A DNA stretch of 46,014 nt from the NCBI RefSeq assembly GCF_000372725.1, contig NW_005200824.1, positions 180,983-226,996 on the forward strand. Direction: 5' to 3'. The DNA comes from Emiliania huxleyi CCMP1516. Lineage: Eukaryota > Haptophyta > Isochrysidales > Noelaerhabdaceae. Below the pieces are notes generated by a model. It did not search any database. It was not told the origin of the DNA and saw only the letters and a program-made list of their open reading frames with translations. A program made the translations under genes and the position numbers. Below are positions 29,022 through 39,360 of this stretch, in pieces (positions within the stretch are counted from its first letter, which is position 1; each line of letters opens with the position of its first letter).

Positions 29022-30542
29022 TCAGCCCAGGACACAGAGCGAGAGGCTCGTTAGGCGCATGTGCAGGTGTCCCTCTGCCGAGGAGCTTGTGGCGGTGACG
29101 GTGAGCCTGGGACTTGCGGCGGAGACGGGAACCCTCTGGCTGCCAGCGACGTCGTTGCGCATGAGTGCGCCCGCTTGCACGTCATCCACCAGCACCACCA
29201 TCGAATCGTCCTGATCTCTGCCCTCCGCCTCATCCGCCGCCCAGGTCATGGCGACGGCAGAGATGATGACGTCGCTCTCGTGCACCCACGTCGTAGAACG
29301 GCAGTCCCCGAGCCGTAGTACGCTTGTGGCCGATGGACAGCCGGACACTAGCGCGAAGTCGTCGCCACTAAGTGACTTGCTTTCGCACGGCGGGGGTGGC
29401 GACGGAGGCGATGGCGGCGACGGAGGCGGGTGAGACGGAGGCGACGAAGATGGCGGCGGTGAGAGCGGCGGCGGAGGCGAAGGTGAGGCGGGGCATTCGA
29501 TGTGTGAGAAGGCGCCGAATCCGCAGAAGCGGCAGAGCGCGTGGCCTCCCGCAGCGCAGCCGAAGCCGCCGAACTCGCACGCCGGATCGAAGTAGCACGT
29601 CAGCGCGGCGTTGCCAGTGCATCGCCCCGGCTTGCAGAACGCAGGGTCGAAGAAGGGCGGCTCGGGTGACAGCGGCGGTCCGGCAGGGCAGGCGACGGAC
29701 GAAAAGCCACCAAACCCGCAGAACCGGCAGAGAGGGAAACCTCCCGCGTTGCAGCCGAGCCCGCCAAGCGCACAGGACGGGTCGTAGAAGCAGAGCTCTG
29801 CTGGATTGCCCGTGCAAACCCCAGGAGAGCACTTCGCAGGGTCTAGTGTGGCTGGCAAGGGCACGGGCGGCGGGGGCGGCATCGGAGCCGGAGGTGTTGG
29901 CGGGGGTGGCAACGGTGGCGGGATGGTAGGGGGCGGGGGGTCGCAGCTCCTGATCTTCGGGCTAAATTCGCAGGCCGTCCCACCCTCGCTGGGGCTGCGA
30001 CAGAGCCTCCAAAATTCGCCGCTATCGCCGTCGGCTGCCTTGTAGTCGTAGAGCGAGTCACAGTCGGTGGCAGGGAAGGGGAACTTATCGCACGCCTTCC
30101 CTTCGGGTGTGAGCGTGCGCCCAATGAGGCGCCTCTCGAGGCGCTCGCACAGCCGAGGTGATTCCACAATGGTGGCCTCCTCGTAAAGTTGGCACAAGCC
30201 GCCATCGCCGGTGAGGGTAAACTCGATGCAGCTGCACCTGCTCTCCTTGCTGCACAGGTAGACGCAATCGCTCTCAACTGCCCCCCGACCCTCGCTCTCG
30301 TACCACGCGTTCGGTAATGTCCGCGCGTCCCACATGACCAAACCGGGGCAAGCCATGGCTGTCATGCGGCTGATCAAATGTCTTACACTGTGGCACGGGT
30401 TGCGTACTCGGGAGTACTCTTCGTAAGTCACATACGATACTGAAAGAAGGCTATTACGGAGTTGTTGTGGCAGGCAACTCATCTTCCAAGGTTGTCCGCA
30501 CACGCCCGCTCGGGTGCGGGAATTCTTTTTGCTTGGACGCAC
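29022..30542 (-). CDS. Cys-rich modular protein with polyproline linkers
   Basis: An open frame of 506 residues; the true start is uncertain because no signal peptide is visible, so a 5' exon may be missing. Residues ~75-140 contain a Cys pattern (CVYLCSKESRCSCIEF, CQLYEE) like a PAN/apple-type module. Two polyproline linkers (PPPPTIPPPLPPPPTPPAP and a Ser-Pro run) flank two ~45-residue repeats of the form CxPGxCTGNxxxxCxxDPxC, GGxGCxAGG, LCRFCGFGxFS. The C-terminal domain has paired Cys (CESKSL, CRSTTW) and may be a small beta-sandwich. The architecture fits a secreted or cell-wall glycoprotein of algae. The GGxG/CRFCGFG repeat is not a family that I recognise. Confidence 0.65.
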   Translation of the reverse strand: MRPSKKNSRTRAGVCGQPWKMSCLPQQLRNSLLSVSYVTYEEYSRVRNPCHSVRHLISRMTAMACPGLVMWDARTLPNAWYESEGRGAVESDCVYLCSKESRCSCIEFTLTGDGGLCQLYEEATIVESPRLCERLERRLIGRTLTPEGKACDKFPFPATDCDSLYDYKAADGDSGEFWRLCRSPSEGGTACEFSPKIRSCDPPPPTIPPPLPPPPTPPAPMPPPPPVPLPATLDPAKCSPGVCTGNPAELCFYDPSCALGGLGCNAGGFPLCRFCGFGGFSSVACPAGPPLSPEPPFFDPAFCKPGRCTGNAALTCYFDPACEFGGFGCAAGGHALCRFCGFGAFSHIECPASPSPPPPLSPPPSSSPPSHPPPSPPSPPSPPPPCESKSLSGDDFALVSGCPSATSVLRLGDCRSTTWVHESDVIISAVAMTWAADEAEGRDQDDSMVVLVDDVQAGALMRNDVAGSQRVPVSAASPRLTVTATSSSAEGHLHMRLTSLSLCVLG

Positions 30543-30872
30543 TCACTCACTCTGGTGTACCTTCTGTTCACTGCTGTGCTTGGTTGGCTAGGATTGCAAG
30601 CAGCCTCGCTCGCCACTGGCAGTGCCGCACTGGCGTGTCGTCCTCATCGGATTCGTTCTCTCCGCTCGGCGGGGCACACCCGTGGACCAAAAGAAGAAAG
30701 CGCAGAAAACTGGACTGATCTTACGGGCACAGACACGTCCCTGTGCTAGTCTGTGCTAGTCTGCGCCAGTCCGCCGGCACCCATCGCCCTGGTTTGTGAT
30801 TGTGTGAGAAGAAAGAAAACAAAGCAAAAAAGGTTGGCGCGAAACGGAGGAGCTGGCGCGAAGGAGCGTGTC

Positions 30873-33800
30873 ATGTCTCTCACCTCGCACTTCCAGTCCC
30901 GCAAGCGCACTGAGCGGGAGCCGCCGCAGCTCTCCAAGTACGAGGCCAAGCGCGCGCGCAACATCGCCGAGAACCAGGCCGCCCTCCAGGCGCTTGGCCT
31001 CGCCGAGCCCGTCCTGATGCCCGCCAAGCCCTCAAAGTCGACCAAGGCCAAGGCCAGCCGGCCTGCGCCTCCAAAGCGCAACAAGCTGGACCCGCTCTCG
31101 GTCTGGGCTCGCGGCGGCTCCGGCACCACCGCCGCCGCCAAGCCGTGCGCCGAGCCTGGCTGCCGGCGGATAGACGATCATTTCATGGTCGAGTGCGACG
31201 TCGGTGCGCGACTCCCCATCGCCCCTCACCTCCCCGCCCCCGACTCGCCAGTCCTCCCCATCCCCCCACTCTGCCTCGCCCGCCGCCTGTCCCCGCCGAG
31301 ACCTCCACCCTGCTCCACGCCCTCTCCGCTGACAGCCTCGCCCCGCCCGCCCGTGCAGCCTGCGAGGTGTGCCGCGGTCTGGACGACGAGGTCAACAACG
31401 AGATCCTGCTCTGCGAGGGGGAGGGCTGCGGCGTGGGCTACCACATGCGCTGCCTCGACCCGCCCCTCTCCCGCGTCCCCCGCAAGCAGTGGCTATGCCC
31501 CGGCTGCGCGCCCGCGCCCGCGCTGTCCGCCTCCTCGCGGCTTTGCTCCCCACAGAGCGGCGGCGGCGGCAGGGCCTCGACCTCGCGCGGGCCAATGTCG
31601 CCCGTGCGGACGATCGGCTCCCCCCTCCGCACCACCCGCTCCCCCGCCCGCCTCGCCGCCCGATCGCCGGGTCGCTCGCCCCGCAGCGGCGGCGGCGGCG
31701 GCGGCGGCGGAGGCGGCGGAGGCGGAGGCGGCGGCGGAGGAGGGAGCCCCGAGGGAAGCGGCCACGCGCGGCGGCGGTTCCTGCTGCGGCGCTCCGAGTG
31801 CGAGGGCACCCTCCGCAGCCTCCAGGGCGAGCTCACCCTCTCCGCCATCCCCGAGCGGCTCCTCTGCCGCTCGGCGCAGCTCGAGGCGCGAGATTAGCCG
31901 AGATGCGTCCGAGATGCATCAGAGATGGAGAGGCGGCCGAGAGGCAGCCGAGAAGCAGCCGAGAGGCGGATGAGATCGAGCCGAGAGGCGGACGAGAAGG
32001 TGCCTCCCCCTGCGGTCTAGCCAGAGGCGCGAGCGCGCCGTCGCCCTCAACGCTCGCTGCCATAACCCACCGCCAACCTTGCGCCCCTCACACGCCCTCG
32101 CCGCCGCCACCGCTGCCACAGCTGCCACCGCCGCCGCCTCCCCAACCCCACCCCCGGCCCCGACCTCAGGCGCTGCTCCAGTTTGGCGGCGAGCGACTCA
32201 AGGCGGGCAGCGGCGGCGGCATGTACGTCGCCGGCTCGCCTGGCCTCGGCAAGTCGATGACGGTTCGCGAGGCGTTCCGCCTCCTGTCTGCGGGCGAGGC
32301 GTGTGCCGGCAAGGCGGCCGACGCACCGCCGCCGTGCAAGTCGTGCTTCGTCAACGGCTTCCAGCTGCAGACGCCGGCCGCCGTCTACGCCGCCCTCCTC
32401 GCCGAGCTCGGCGTCGACGACGCCGCCGTCGAGGCCGCGACCGGGCCTCGGCAGGCGCTCGAGCGCTTCTTCGTGACGGCGGCGGCGGAGGAGGCGGAGG
32501 GGCGGCCGGCGGGCGCGCGCCGCCGCACGCGCGTCTCAGGCGCGTCGGAGGCGGGCGGCAGCGCCGAGGCCGACGCCGGCGCGCTCGTCGTGGCTGATCC
32601 GGTCGGCGGGGCCGGCGGGGCCGGTGGGAGCATGTGCCTCGTTGTGATTGACGAGCTCGACCAGCTGCTCAGCAAGGAGAATGAGGCGCTCCACTCGCTC
32701 TTCGGATGGGCGGCGGCGCCCTCCTCCCGCCTCGTGCTCGTCGGCATCGCAAACTCGCTCGACTTGGCGCGCGGACGCTTCCCCACCCGACACACCCCAT
32801 CCCACCCCATCCCCCTCTCACCGCCGCCGCCGCCGCCGCCGCGCTCTCCACCCTACTCGCCCGTCCCCAAGCCACCACCTTCACACACCCCCTCCCCGAC
32901 CTCAGATGGAGCGCTGCCTGCCGCGGCTGCGCTCGCGCGGCGCCGCGCCCAGGCCGCTCACCTTCCCGCCCTACTCCGCCGACGAGCTCGCCGCCATCCT
33001 CACGCAGAGAGTCGACCAGGCCCGGGTGGCGGCTGGAGAGCTGGCGGCCGGCGCGCAGCCGCCAGAGCAGCCTGCTGCGGCGACCCCTGCGGCGAGGCGG
33101 GCGGCCCGCGCCACGACGCCGCCGCCCGGCTCCCCCGCCGCTCCCGCCTCGCCCGCCGCCGCGCCCGCGCCCGCGGCCACGCGGGCGTTGGATTTGCCGC
33201 GCACGGCGGTGGTGGAGCCGTCGGCGATCGTCTTTTGCGCGCGCAAGGTGGCGGCCGCGTCGGGGGACGCGCGGCGCGCGCTGCAGGTGTGCGCCGCCGC
33301 GGCGGAGGCGGCGGCGGAGGAGCTTCGCGTCTCGCCCGCCTCCCCCGTTCGAGGGGGCGGGGGCGCCGCCGCCTCGCGGCCAGCCTGGCGCGCCAGACGG
33401 CGTGAGGCTTCCCTGGGGTGAGGGGCTGACTGGCCTCACGCGTTGCCGCTTCGCTCTCCGTAGGCTCGACAAGCCGGCGCTCCGCTTCCAGCACATGTCG
33501 GCCGCCCTCGCCGCCACCTTCAAGTCTCGCGCCGTCGCGCTGCTCGAATCGCTGCCGCAGCACCAGCAGCTCCTGCTGTGCGCCATGGTGCTGCGCGGCC
33601 GGAAGAGCAGCGGCGGCGGCGGCTGCACTTTGGCTGACTTGCACGCGTCGTACAAGCGGCTCTGCTCGTCGCAGAAATTGCCCGCCCTCCCCGTCGGCGA
33701 GATCCTCCCGCTCTGCAACAACATTGCCGCGTGCGGTATCTTTGGCGTCGGCGCCATCGGCGCGTCCTCGCTGCTGCGCTCGAGCGCGCGCCGGGCCGCC

Positions 33801-33917
33801 GACCTCTCGACGCCGGTCTGGCTCTGCATCGCCGAGAACGAGCTGCGCCAGGCCACGCGCGAGCTCCGCTTCTTCCGCAACATTCTCGGCGACCAGCAGG
33901 GCGGCAGCAGCGCGTAA
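30873..33917 (+). CDS. CDC6: CDC6-like replication licensing ATPase with an N-terminal PHD finger
   Basis: Exons: 30873-31199, 31367-31885, 32170-32766, 32906-33321, 33464-33917 (770 residues, phases close). One donor is GT, three are GC. The start MSLTSHFQSRKR resembles a PCNA-binding box. Residues ~107-152 form a complete C4HC3 PHD finger spanning the first intron (ECDVC, LLCEGEGC, YHMRCLDPPL, WLCPGC). The AAA+ part has IPERLLCR, Walker A GSPGLGKS (~304-311), Walker B LVVIDELDQL (~439), sensor 1 GIANSLDL, LPRLRSRG and sensor 2 GDARRAL (~602). The C-terminal winged helix (QLLLCAMVLRGR to ATRELRFFRNIL) matches CDC6 rather than ORC1. CDC6 loads MCM helicase at origins with ORC. A PHD finger is normal in plant ORC1, not CDC6; no BAH domain is present. 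Confidence 0.85.
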
Positions 33918-34203
33918 AGGGCCGGGACGCGGACGGGCTCGAGGCGCGGAGTCGTCACTTGCTCCCGATTGCGTATCCCGCCCCTCGCCCTATAAAGTGC
34001 GTGCGCCTGTCGGAGCTGGAAGTTGGCGCTCAAGATTTTGCAAGCGAGTAAGAAACAAAACAACAGGAAATGGACTCGTCGTCTGACGTCTCCCACGCAC
34101 GGCTTCACACGGCTAGAGCTAGACCGTTCACCGAGTTAAAGTAGCAGTTACCCCCCCAGACCGCCCTTTCCCGCTACAACTCGACGCGCCCCGCTCGGGG
34201 CCG
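33918..34203. other. Intergenic region between convergent genes
   Basis: This is the 3' flank of CDC6 and of the minus-strand PDI gene. No gene or repeat of note. Confidence 0.4.
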
Positions 34204-37200
34204 CTACATTTGCTTCTTGAGGAAGCTCTCCGTGGCGGTGTGCAGCACAGCCTCGATGATGCCGATCACCTATGGCGCCGTCGAGGGACGCGTCGCCGAC
34301 GCGTCTCGGGTGTGCGGTGCCTCGACGGGGGAGCGGTCGCCGTGAAGACGCCGCCGATGATGGCGCACGTCGAAGTGACGAACCTGCTCGCAGCAGAGCG
34401 AGCCGTCTGCACACGCCCTCTCACAGGCCCGGTGGAGGGCGGCCGGCCTGCCGGCCCCGGGGGGGGGTGGGGGGTGGCACGGCCGGAGCACCCATCCCGA
34501 CCGATGAGCTGGACGCCGCGACTACCCTCTAGTACGCCGACGTCCACACGCCCCGCATGTCCTTCGTCGACGACCAGCGATCGATCGGCGCCTCTGATAG
34601 CCCAATGACCCTCTCCTCCACTAAGGCCGTTCTCTTGGTGGACTCTTCCCTGACCGCCCGCTTTCTCGCGTCCGCCTACAAGATCTCTTCTGCTGGCCGG
34701 AANNNNNNNNNNNNNNNNNNNNNNNNNNNNNNNNNNNNNNNNNNNNNNNNNNNNNNNNNNNNNNNNNNNNNNNNNNNNNNNNNNNNNNNNNNNNNNNNNN
34801 NNCGTCTACAAGTACACGGGGCGGAGCTCCGGCCGAGCGGGTCGATCGCACCGTGTACTTGTAGACGAGCGTGTCATCTCCCCCTATCTCCCCCTATCTC
34901 CCTATCTCCCTATCTCCGCACCGTGTACTTGTAGACGAGCGTGTCATCTCCCCCTATCTCCCCCTATCTCCCTATCTCCCTATCTCCGCACCGTGTACTT
35001 GTAGACGAGTGTGTCATCTCCCCCTATCTCCCCCTATCTCCCTATCTCCCTATCTCCGCACCGTGTACTTGTAGACGAGCGTGTCATCTCCCCCTATCTC
35101 CCCCTATCTCCCTATCTCCCTATCTCCGCACCGTGTACTTGTAGACGAGTGTGTCGGCGTCGCGAGCAGAGTAGCGCCGCACCACCTTAGTCACCACCTT
35201 GAGGTAGTGCACGTGGCTGTCGCCTACGGCGCAGTCCCGACCCGCACGCTCCTCGCGGCCGTCGCCGCCGCCTCGCCGCCGCCGCCGCGTCGCTGTCGCC
35301 GGCGGCGTCCGAGATGAACGGAATCGACTCGAGACGGTGCGAGGTCGGCGAGTCGATCTCGAAGCGGTCCGCCTACCGCAATCGTGACACGCGCGGTGAC
35401 GCCAACCGCGCCGCACGGGACCTCTTCTTGAGGCATGCGTCGCCTCGCTCAGCCTCGAGCGCTGGAAGCGAGAGAGCGGCTCGCCGTACCTGCGGGTGCT
35501 CTCGGGTACTCTCGGGTGCTCTCGGGTGCTCTCAGGTGCTCTCGGGTACTCTCGGGTGCTCTCGGGCCAATCTTGGGAGAGCGGCTCGCCGCACCTGCAG
35601 GCAACCGTGACGCGTCAGCGGCGGCGGGCGGGCGGGGGGGGGGGGGGGACCGCCGAAGGGCGGGGCAAGGGGGGCGGGGGAAGGGCGGAAGAAGGGCGGC
35701 GGGGGGCGGTGCGGGGCGGTGCGGCGTGGCAGTCGCGCCAAAGTTGACGGCGTGCGACGAGTTGATCTCCCCACATCTCCCCATCTCTCCCCATCGCTCA
35801 CCAAAACTCGTTGACGGCGTGCGACGAGTTGATGAGCGCGTGCTCATGGTCGTGCTCCGGTGAGTGGAGGACGAGCTTCAGCACGCCCGGCACCTTGCGC
35901 ACGCGGAGGTGGCCGGCGACCATGCAGCCTGCGGCGGAGAGATGGGTGAGAGATGGGGAGATGTGGGGAGATGTGGGGAGATAGGGGGAGATGTCCCTCT
36001 GGCCCGTGGTGCAGCGATCCCGACGAGGAGACGGGCGCAGTCGCGTTGTTGATTTTGAGGTAGGAGGTCCACTGCTTGTCTGCGTTGACCTATTCTCAGT
36101 CCTACGGCTGGTGTGGTGGCTCTTGAGTCTGGGGTAGGAAGTCCTCTGCTTGTTCTGCGTTGACCTGCGCCTCGCCCGCCCTGCCGCTCTTGAAGTAGAT
36201 GAGGGGGTTCTCGCCTGGTGCGTCGGCGCGGCGCGTGACGTCCCCCGCTCTCTCTCTCCCTCTCTTCTCTCTCTCCCTATTGCGGTGCGCGGCTGCGCGC
36301 CCGGCATGAACGGGTCCGGCTCGAGGTATGGGGAGGTATGGGGGAGGTATGGGGGAGGTATGGGGAGATATGGGGAGATATGCGCGCCCGGCATGAACGG
36401 GTCTGGCTTGGCGTCCTTGGCAGGCATCTCCTCCGCGGCGTACGTGAAGCCGATGCACTCCTCGTTGTTGCCGCAGAAGGTGTTCGCAGCCACGATGGGC
36501 ATCTTGGCGCGGTAGAGGTCGCGGCCCGCTGACAGGGCGCCGCGCCGCACCTATGGAGCCGAGAGATCGCCGAGAGGTCGCCGAGAGGTCGCCGAGATGC
36601 AGCAAGCAAGGCGCCGCGCCGCACCTCGAAGCGCGCGGCATGCTGCTTCCGCAGCACGGCGTGCGAGGTGCGGTAGGAGTCCTGTTCACAGCGCGAGGTG
36701 TGAAGAGACGCTGTTCACAGCAGCACGGCGTGCGAGGAGCGGCAGGAGAAGGCCATCTGCTTGCGCACAAAGCCGAGGATGGCGCCCACCGACCGCTCGT
36801 CGGTGAAGAGCTCAAACTCCTGTTCACAGCTGCAGGTGTGAAGGAGGCGCCGCTCACCGCCGCCCGCCGCCCGCCCGTCCCCAGAGCTCGAGAGGCCTTG
36901 TCGTTGCCGTCTTTGTACATGCGAAGCGTCGGGTAGGCGCGAATCATATGCTTGACGCAAAACTCCTGGAAGGCGACGCAGTCGACCTGACACAGAGACG
37001 AGCGGCGTCCAAAGACAGCTGTGAAGCGGCGGCACTCCTTGGGCGCGGCGGCGCGCGCGCGACACCTGCGCCAACCGCGTGTGCCCGTGGAACTCGAGGC
37101 TCGGCACCTTTGCGGCCGCCTCGAGGTAGACAGGCTCGAGCCGCTGGCACCAGATGCACCAGGGCGCGTAAAAGTTGACCTGTTCACAGCTGCAGGTGTG

Positions 37201-38042
37201 AAGAGACGCTGCTCACAGCACCAGGGCGCGTAGAAGCTGACCAGGCTGAGCTCGTGCTGCTGCAGGAAGGGGACGAACGTGTCCGGCGACAGCGGCTGCG
37301 AGAGGTCCGTGTCGGGCGGCTCCTCCTCATCCTCGTCGCCGTACGACGGCGAGACCGGCTCCTTGGACATGGCAGCGTCCGCCGCCCGCTTCGCATCCCT
37401 CGTCTCCACCGCGCTCACCGCCGCCGCGTCCCGCACGACTCGCTGGTTCGAGTCGAGCCGCCACTTGAGGATGTCCTGTTCACAGCGGAAGGTGTGAAGA
37501 GACGCTGTTCACAGCATCGAGTCGAGCCGCCACTTGGGGCTGTCCTTGCGGATGTCGTGTGTCGCGGCGCCCGTCATGTCGGAGACGTCCACCGAGAGGA
37601 ACTCGCACGGCACCTGGTGCAGCGTGACGTTGAAGTTGACTCGCAGCGTCTCGTCGACAAGCTCGTCGACGACAAGGTCGGTGGTCGAGGTGACTGTGAG
37701 ATACGCCGAGAGCTCAAAGAGGAAGAGTGTGATCAGCACAACCTGCGGGCCGGCAGGCGCGCGCAGGCGCGTGGAGCCCAGAGCGGGACCGCGGCGGCGG
37801 CTGCCCCGACGTGTGTGCCGAGTGCGGCGCGGGCAGCAGCGGGACTCCCTCATATCTCCGGCCGGTTCGGCAGTCCGGCGGCTCCTCTGCTTTGAGAGGA
37901 GCAGGCTCGGCGCCGGCGGCACGGCGGCGCGGCGCACCGTGCCGAGAGCGGAGATGATGAGGCCGGGCGTGGAGGTGACGACGAGGTCGTCAGGGACGTG
38001 TTTGAAGTAGTTCAACACAGGTCCGTAGCTCTTGCGTCCCAT
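34204..38042 (-). CDS. ER membrane protein disulfide isomerase fused to ERV46/ERGIC (PDI-C / PDIL5-4 type)
   Basis: Exons (minus): 38042-37938, 37742-37545, 37475-37242, 37179-37066, 36986-36888, 36819-36754, 36681-36625, 36550-36388, 36214-36165, 36089-35996, 35928-35802, 35489-35444, 35372-35300, 35223-35132, [missing], 34383-34341, 34269-34204. The N-terminus carries the ERGIC segment (YFKHVPDDLV), a membrane helix and the lumenal CEFLSVDVSD. A thioredoxin domain follows with active site WCIWC, then the second ERV part (EGCMVAGHLRVRKVPG, SHAVNEFWYGEPL, YLKVVTKVVRRYS) and the final helix CAIIGGVFTVIGIIEAVL. Plant PDI-C proteins have this order; they are thought to handle cargo between ER and Golgi. 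About 40-50 residues before CAIIGG are not found and probably lie in or near the gap. Several introns contain exon copies. Confidence 0.85.
34557..34702 (+). other. Orphan open stretch abutting the gap
   Basis: The plus strand is open from a TAG|TACGCC junction at 34531 into the gap (MSFVDDQRSIGASDSPMTLS and on). It is not the missing exon of the PDI gene on the minus strand. It may be part of another gene or a misjoined contig end. Confidence 0.25.
34703..34802. other. Assembly gap (100 N)
   Basis: Exactly 100 N, a usual placeholder for unknown length. Immediately after it, 34803-34819 (cgtctacaagtacacgg) is the inverse of the unit repeated from 34851 onward, so the join may be wrong or the array may contain a hairpin. 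Confidence 0.95.
34851..35140 (-). repeat. 70-bp tandem array copying an exon end plus intron start
   Basis: Units start at 34851, 34921, 34991, 35061, with the real exon end at 35131. On the minus strand each holds GACACnCTCGTCTACAAGTACACG (exon end, TLVYKYT) followed by GTGCGGAG and GGGAGATAG-type filler. A 70-bp unit cannot keep the frame, so the extra copies must be spliced out or the gene is damaged. Confidence 0.9.
36682..36753 (-). repeat. GC-AG intron with exon copy and CTGTGAACAG filler
   Basis: The intron starts with a near copy of the next exon (tcctgccgctcctcgcacgc against tcctaccgcacctcgcacgc) followed by TGTGAACAGCGTCTCTTCAC and CACCTCGCGCTGTGAACAG. Splicing gives VRKQMDSYRTSHAVLRKQH. 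Confidence 0.75.
36820..36887 (-). repeat. GC-AG intron ending in the CTGTGAACAG filler
   Basis: The 3' part reads CTCCTTCACACCTGCAGCTG then TGAACAG, the same filler as in three other introns of this gene. Splicing joins DGNDKASR to EFELFTDERSVGAI. Confidence 0.7.
37180..37241 (-). repeat. GT-AG intron: 24-nt copy of the active-site exon plus shared filler
   Basis: The first 24 bases (GTCAGCTTCTACGCGCCCTG plus GTGC) nearly repeat the next exon start (GTCAACTTTTACGCGCCCTG plus GTGC), which encodes the thioredoxin active site VNFYAPWC. The remaining 38 bases are TGTGAGCAGCGTCTCTTCAC plus ACCTGCAGCTGTGAACAG. Confidence 0.85.
37476..37544 (-). repeat. Apparent GA-AG intron: 27-nt exon copy plus shared filler
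   Basis: The intron GACAGCCCCAAG...GAACAG is followed by exon GACATCCTCAAG; both copies continue TGGCGGCTCGACTCG. No GT or GC donor gives an in-frame product without a duplicated KWRLDS. The filler is ATGCTGTGAACAGCGTCTCT then TCACACCTTCCGCTGTGAAC. The splice restores IRKDILKWRLDSNQR. Confidence 0.65.
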
Positions 38043-38550
38043 GGCCCCGAGGTGGCGGTCCTGTGGGTGGCGCGGCGAGCGCGATCGGGCGAGAGGGAGG
38101 GCCGGTGGTGCGGATGTGTGGCGCGACTCACAGCGCTGATTCCGCGTGTGGGCCGGCGCCTGTGGCCAAGTAAAACGCGGACTTAAAGCATCCGAAGGGA
38201 GGGATGGGTGACACAGGGATTTTCAATGTATGTTTCTCTCTCTCTCTCTCAATGTAAGTGGCTCTTACGTACATACCCGGGGTTTGCGACATACATTGAG
38301 CGTACAGGGTTTGCGATGAGGAGTGACCCGAACAGGGTTTCTCGCGGTCTCGGGAACCGTACCCGTACTACTCAAAAGTACAATATACTTTCTCACAGCA
38401 CTAGCGAGATTTCGCGCGGAGGGCGTAGTGAAGCGCTGGGGCGCTCACTGTGTGTTATTCGGGTGGGGATCCATCAGTGGTAACCGGCTTTAGTCACAGA
38501 TCCAAGCTCAGACGCCACACCAACACCACAAACACGCTCACTTCGCCGCT
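38043..38550. other. Upstream region of the PDI gene
   Basis: It contains a TC microsatellite (about 38230-38246) inside an inverted repeat, caatgtatgt (38225) and acatacattg (38290), that could form a hairpin. No gene is supported. Confidence 0.4.
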
Positions 38551-38557
38551 GCTGTAG

Positions 38558-38577
38558 ATGGGCCCCCGGGGGCCCAT
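38558..38577. repeat. Perfect 20-bp palindrome
   Basis: ATGGGCCCCCGGGGGCCCAT. It is followed by actacgtcgaagtac, which recurs as actacctcgaagtac near 39642, so the pair may mark the ends of a ~1.1-kb repeat-rich block. Confidence 0.85.
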
Positions 38578-38920
38578 ACTACGTCGAAGTACGGACCCGA
38601 TCTCGGCACTCACGGGCTGTCACGCGCCCGCGCGCGGCGCGGGCCGCACCGCCCATGCCCCCGGGTCACCGACCCCGCCTCTCGGCCCTCTCGGCCCTCA
38701 GGAGCGTGCGGGAGACCGGCGAGGGGCGCGCCGCGCGCCGCCTGCAGAGCCGCCAGAGGCATTGTCGCCTCCGCTGGCGGGGTTCCCGCGCGCGCGCCCG
38801 CCCGCGCCCGCGCCCGCCCACGCTGCGCCCGCGGGCTCCGGATGCGCCGCCCTCCGTCTCCTTCTTCTCGATGGCAGTCCGCACGTGCTTGTCGACGGGT
38901 CGGCGGCGTGGTCGAGGGGA

Positions 38921-39360
38921 AGGTCGCCGGCGGCCGCAACTCCGCCGCCGTCGCTCCGCCGGCTCTGACCGAGTATATCGGGCGTTGAGGGCGGCGGCGC
39001 AAGCGGATCTGGCGCATCCATCGCCACGAGCCTCGCGACCGCGGTCGTGGCACACCTGGCGGCGGCTCTCGGGGCCGTCTCTACGGCGCTCGACGCCGTG
39101 TGAGGTCGCCAGCGGCCGCAACTCCGCCGCCGTCGCTCCGCCGGCTCTGACCGAGTATCGGGCGTTGAGGGCGGCGGCGCAAGCGGATCTGGCGCATCCA
39201 TCGCCACGAGCCTCGCGACCGCGGTCGTGGCACACCTGGCGGCGGCTCTCGGGGCCGTCTCTACGGCGCTCGACGCCGTGTGAGGTCGCCGGCGGCCGCA
39301 ACTCTGCCGCCGTCGCTCCGCCGGCTCAACCGAGTATCGGGCGTTGAGGGCGGCGGCGCA
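38921..39360. repeat. ~182-bp tandem repeat, about 2.4 copies
   Basis: Units begin at about 38921, 39104 and 39285 with ggtcgccrgcggccgcaact and contain gtcgctccgccggctctgac, gcgttgagggcggcggcgca and cctcgcgaccgcggtcgtgg. Frames stay open across it on both strands but are Arg/Ala/Pro-rich; I cannot support a protein. Copies are almost identical, hence recent. Confidence 0.85.

Noticed and set aside
34851..35140. Possible CRISPR-like array of regular repeats
   Set aside because: The units are head-to-tail copies without variable spacers, contain a recognisable exon end, and lie in a eukaryotic gene.
38655..39347. Repeat protein encoded by the 182-bp tandem repeats
   Set aside because: The frame is kept only partly, several frames are open on both strands, and the product is Arg/Ala/Pro-rich without features.
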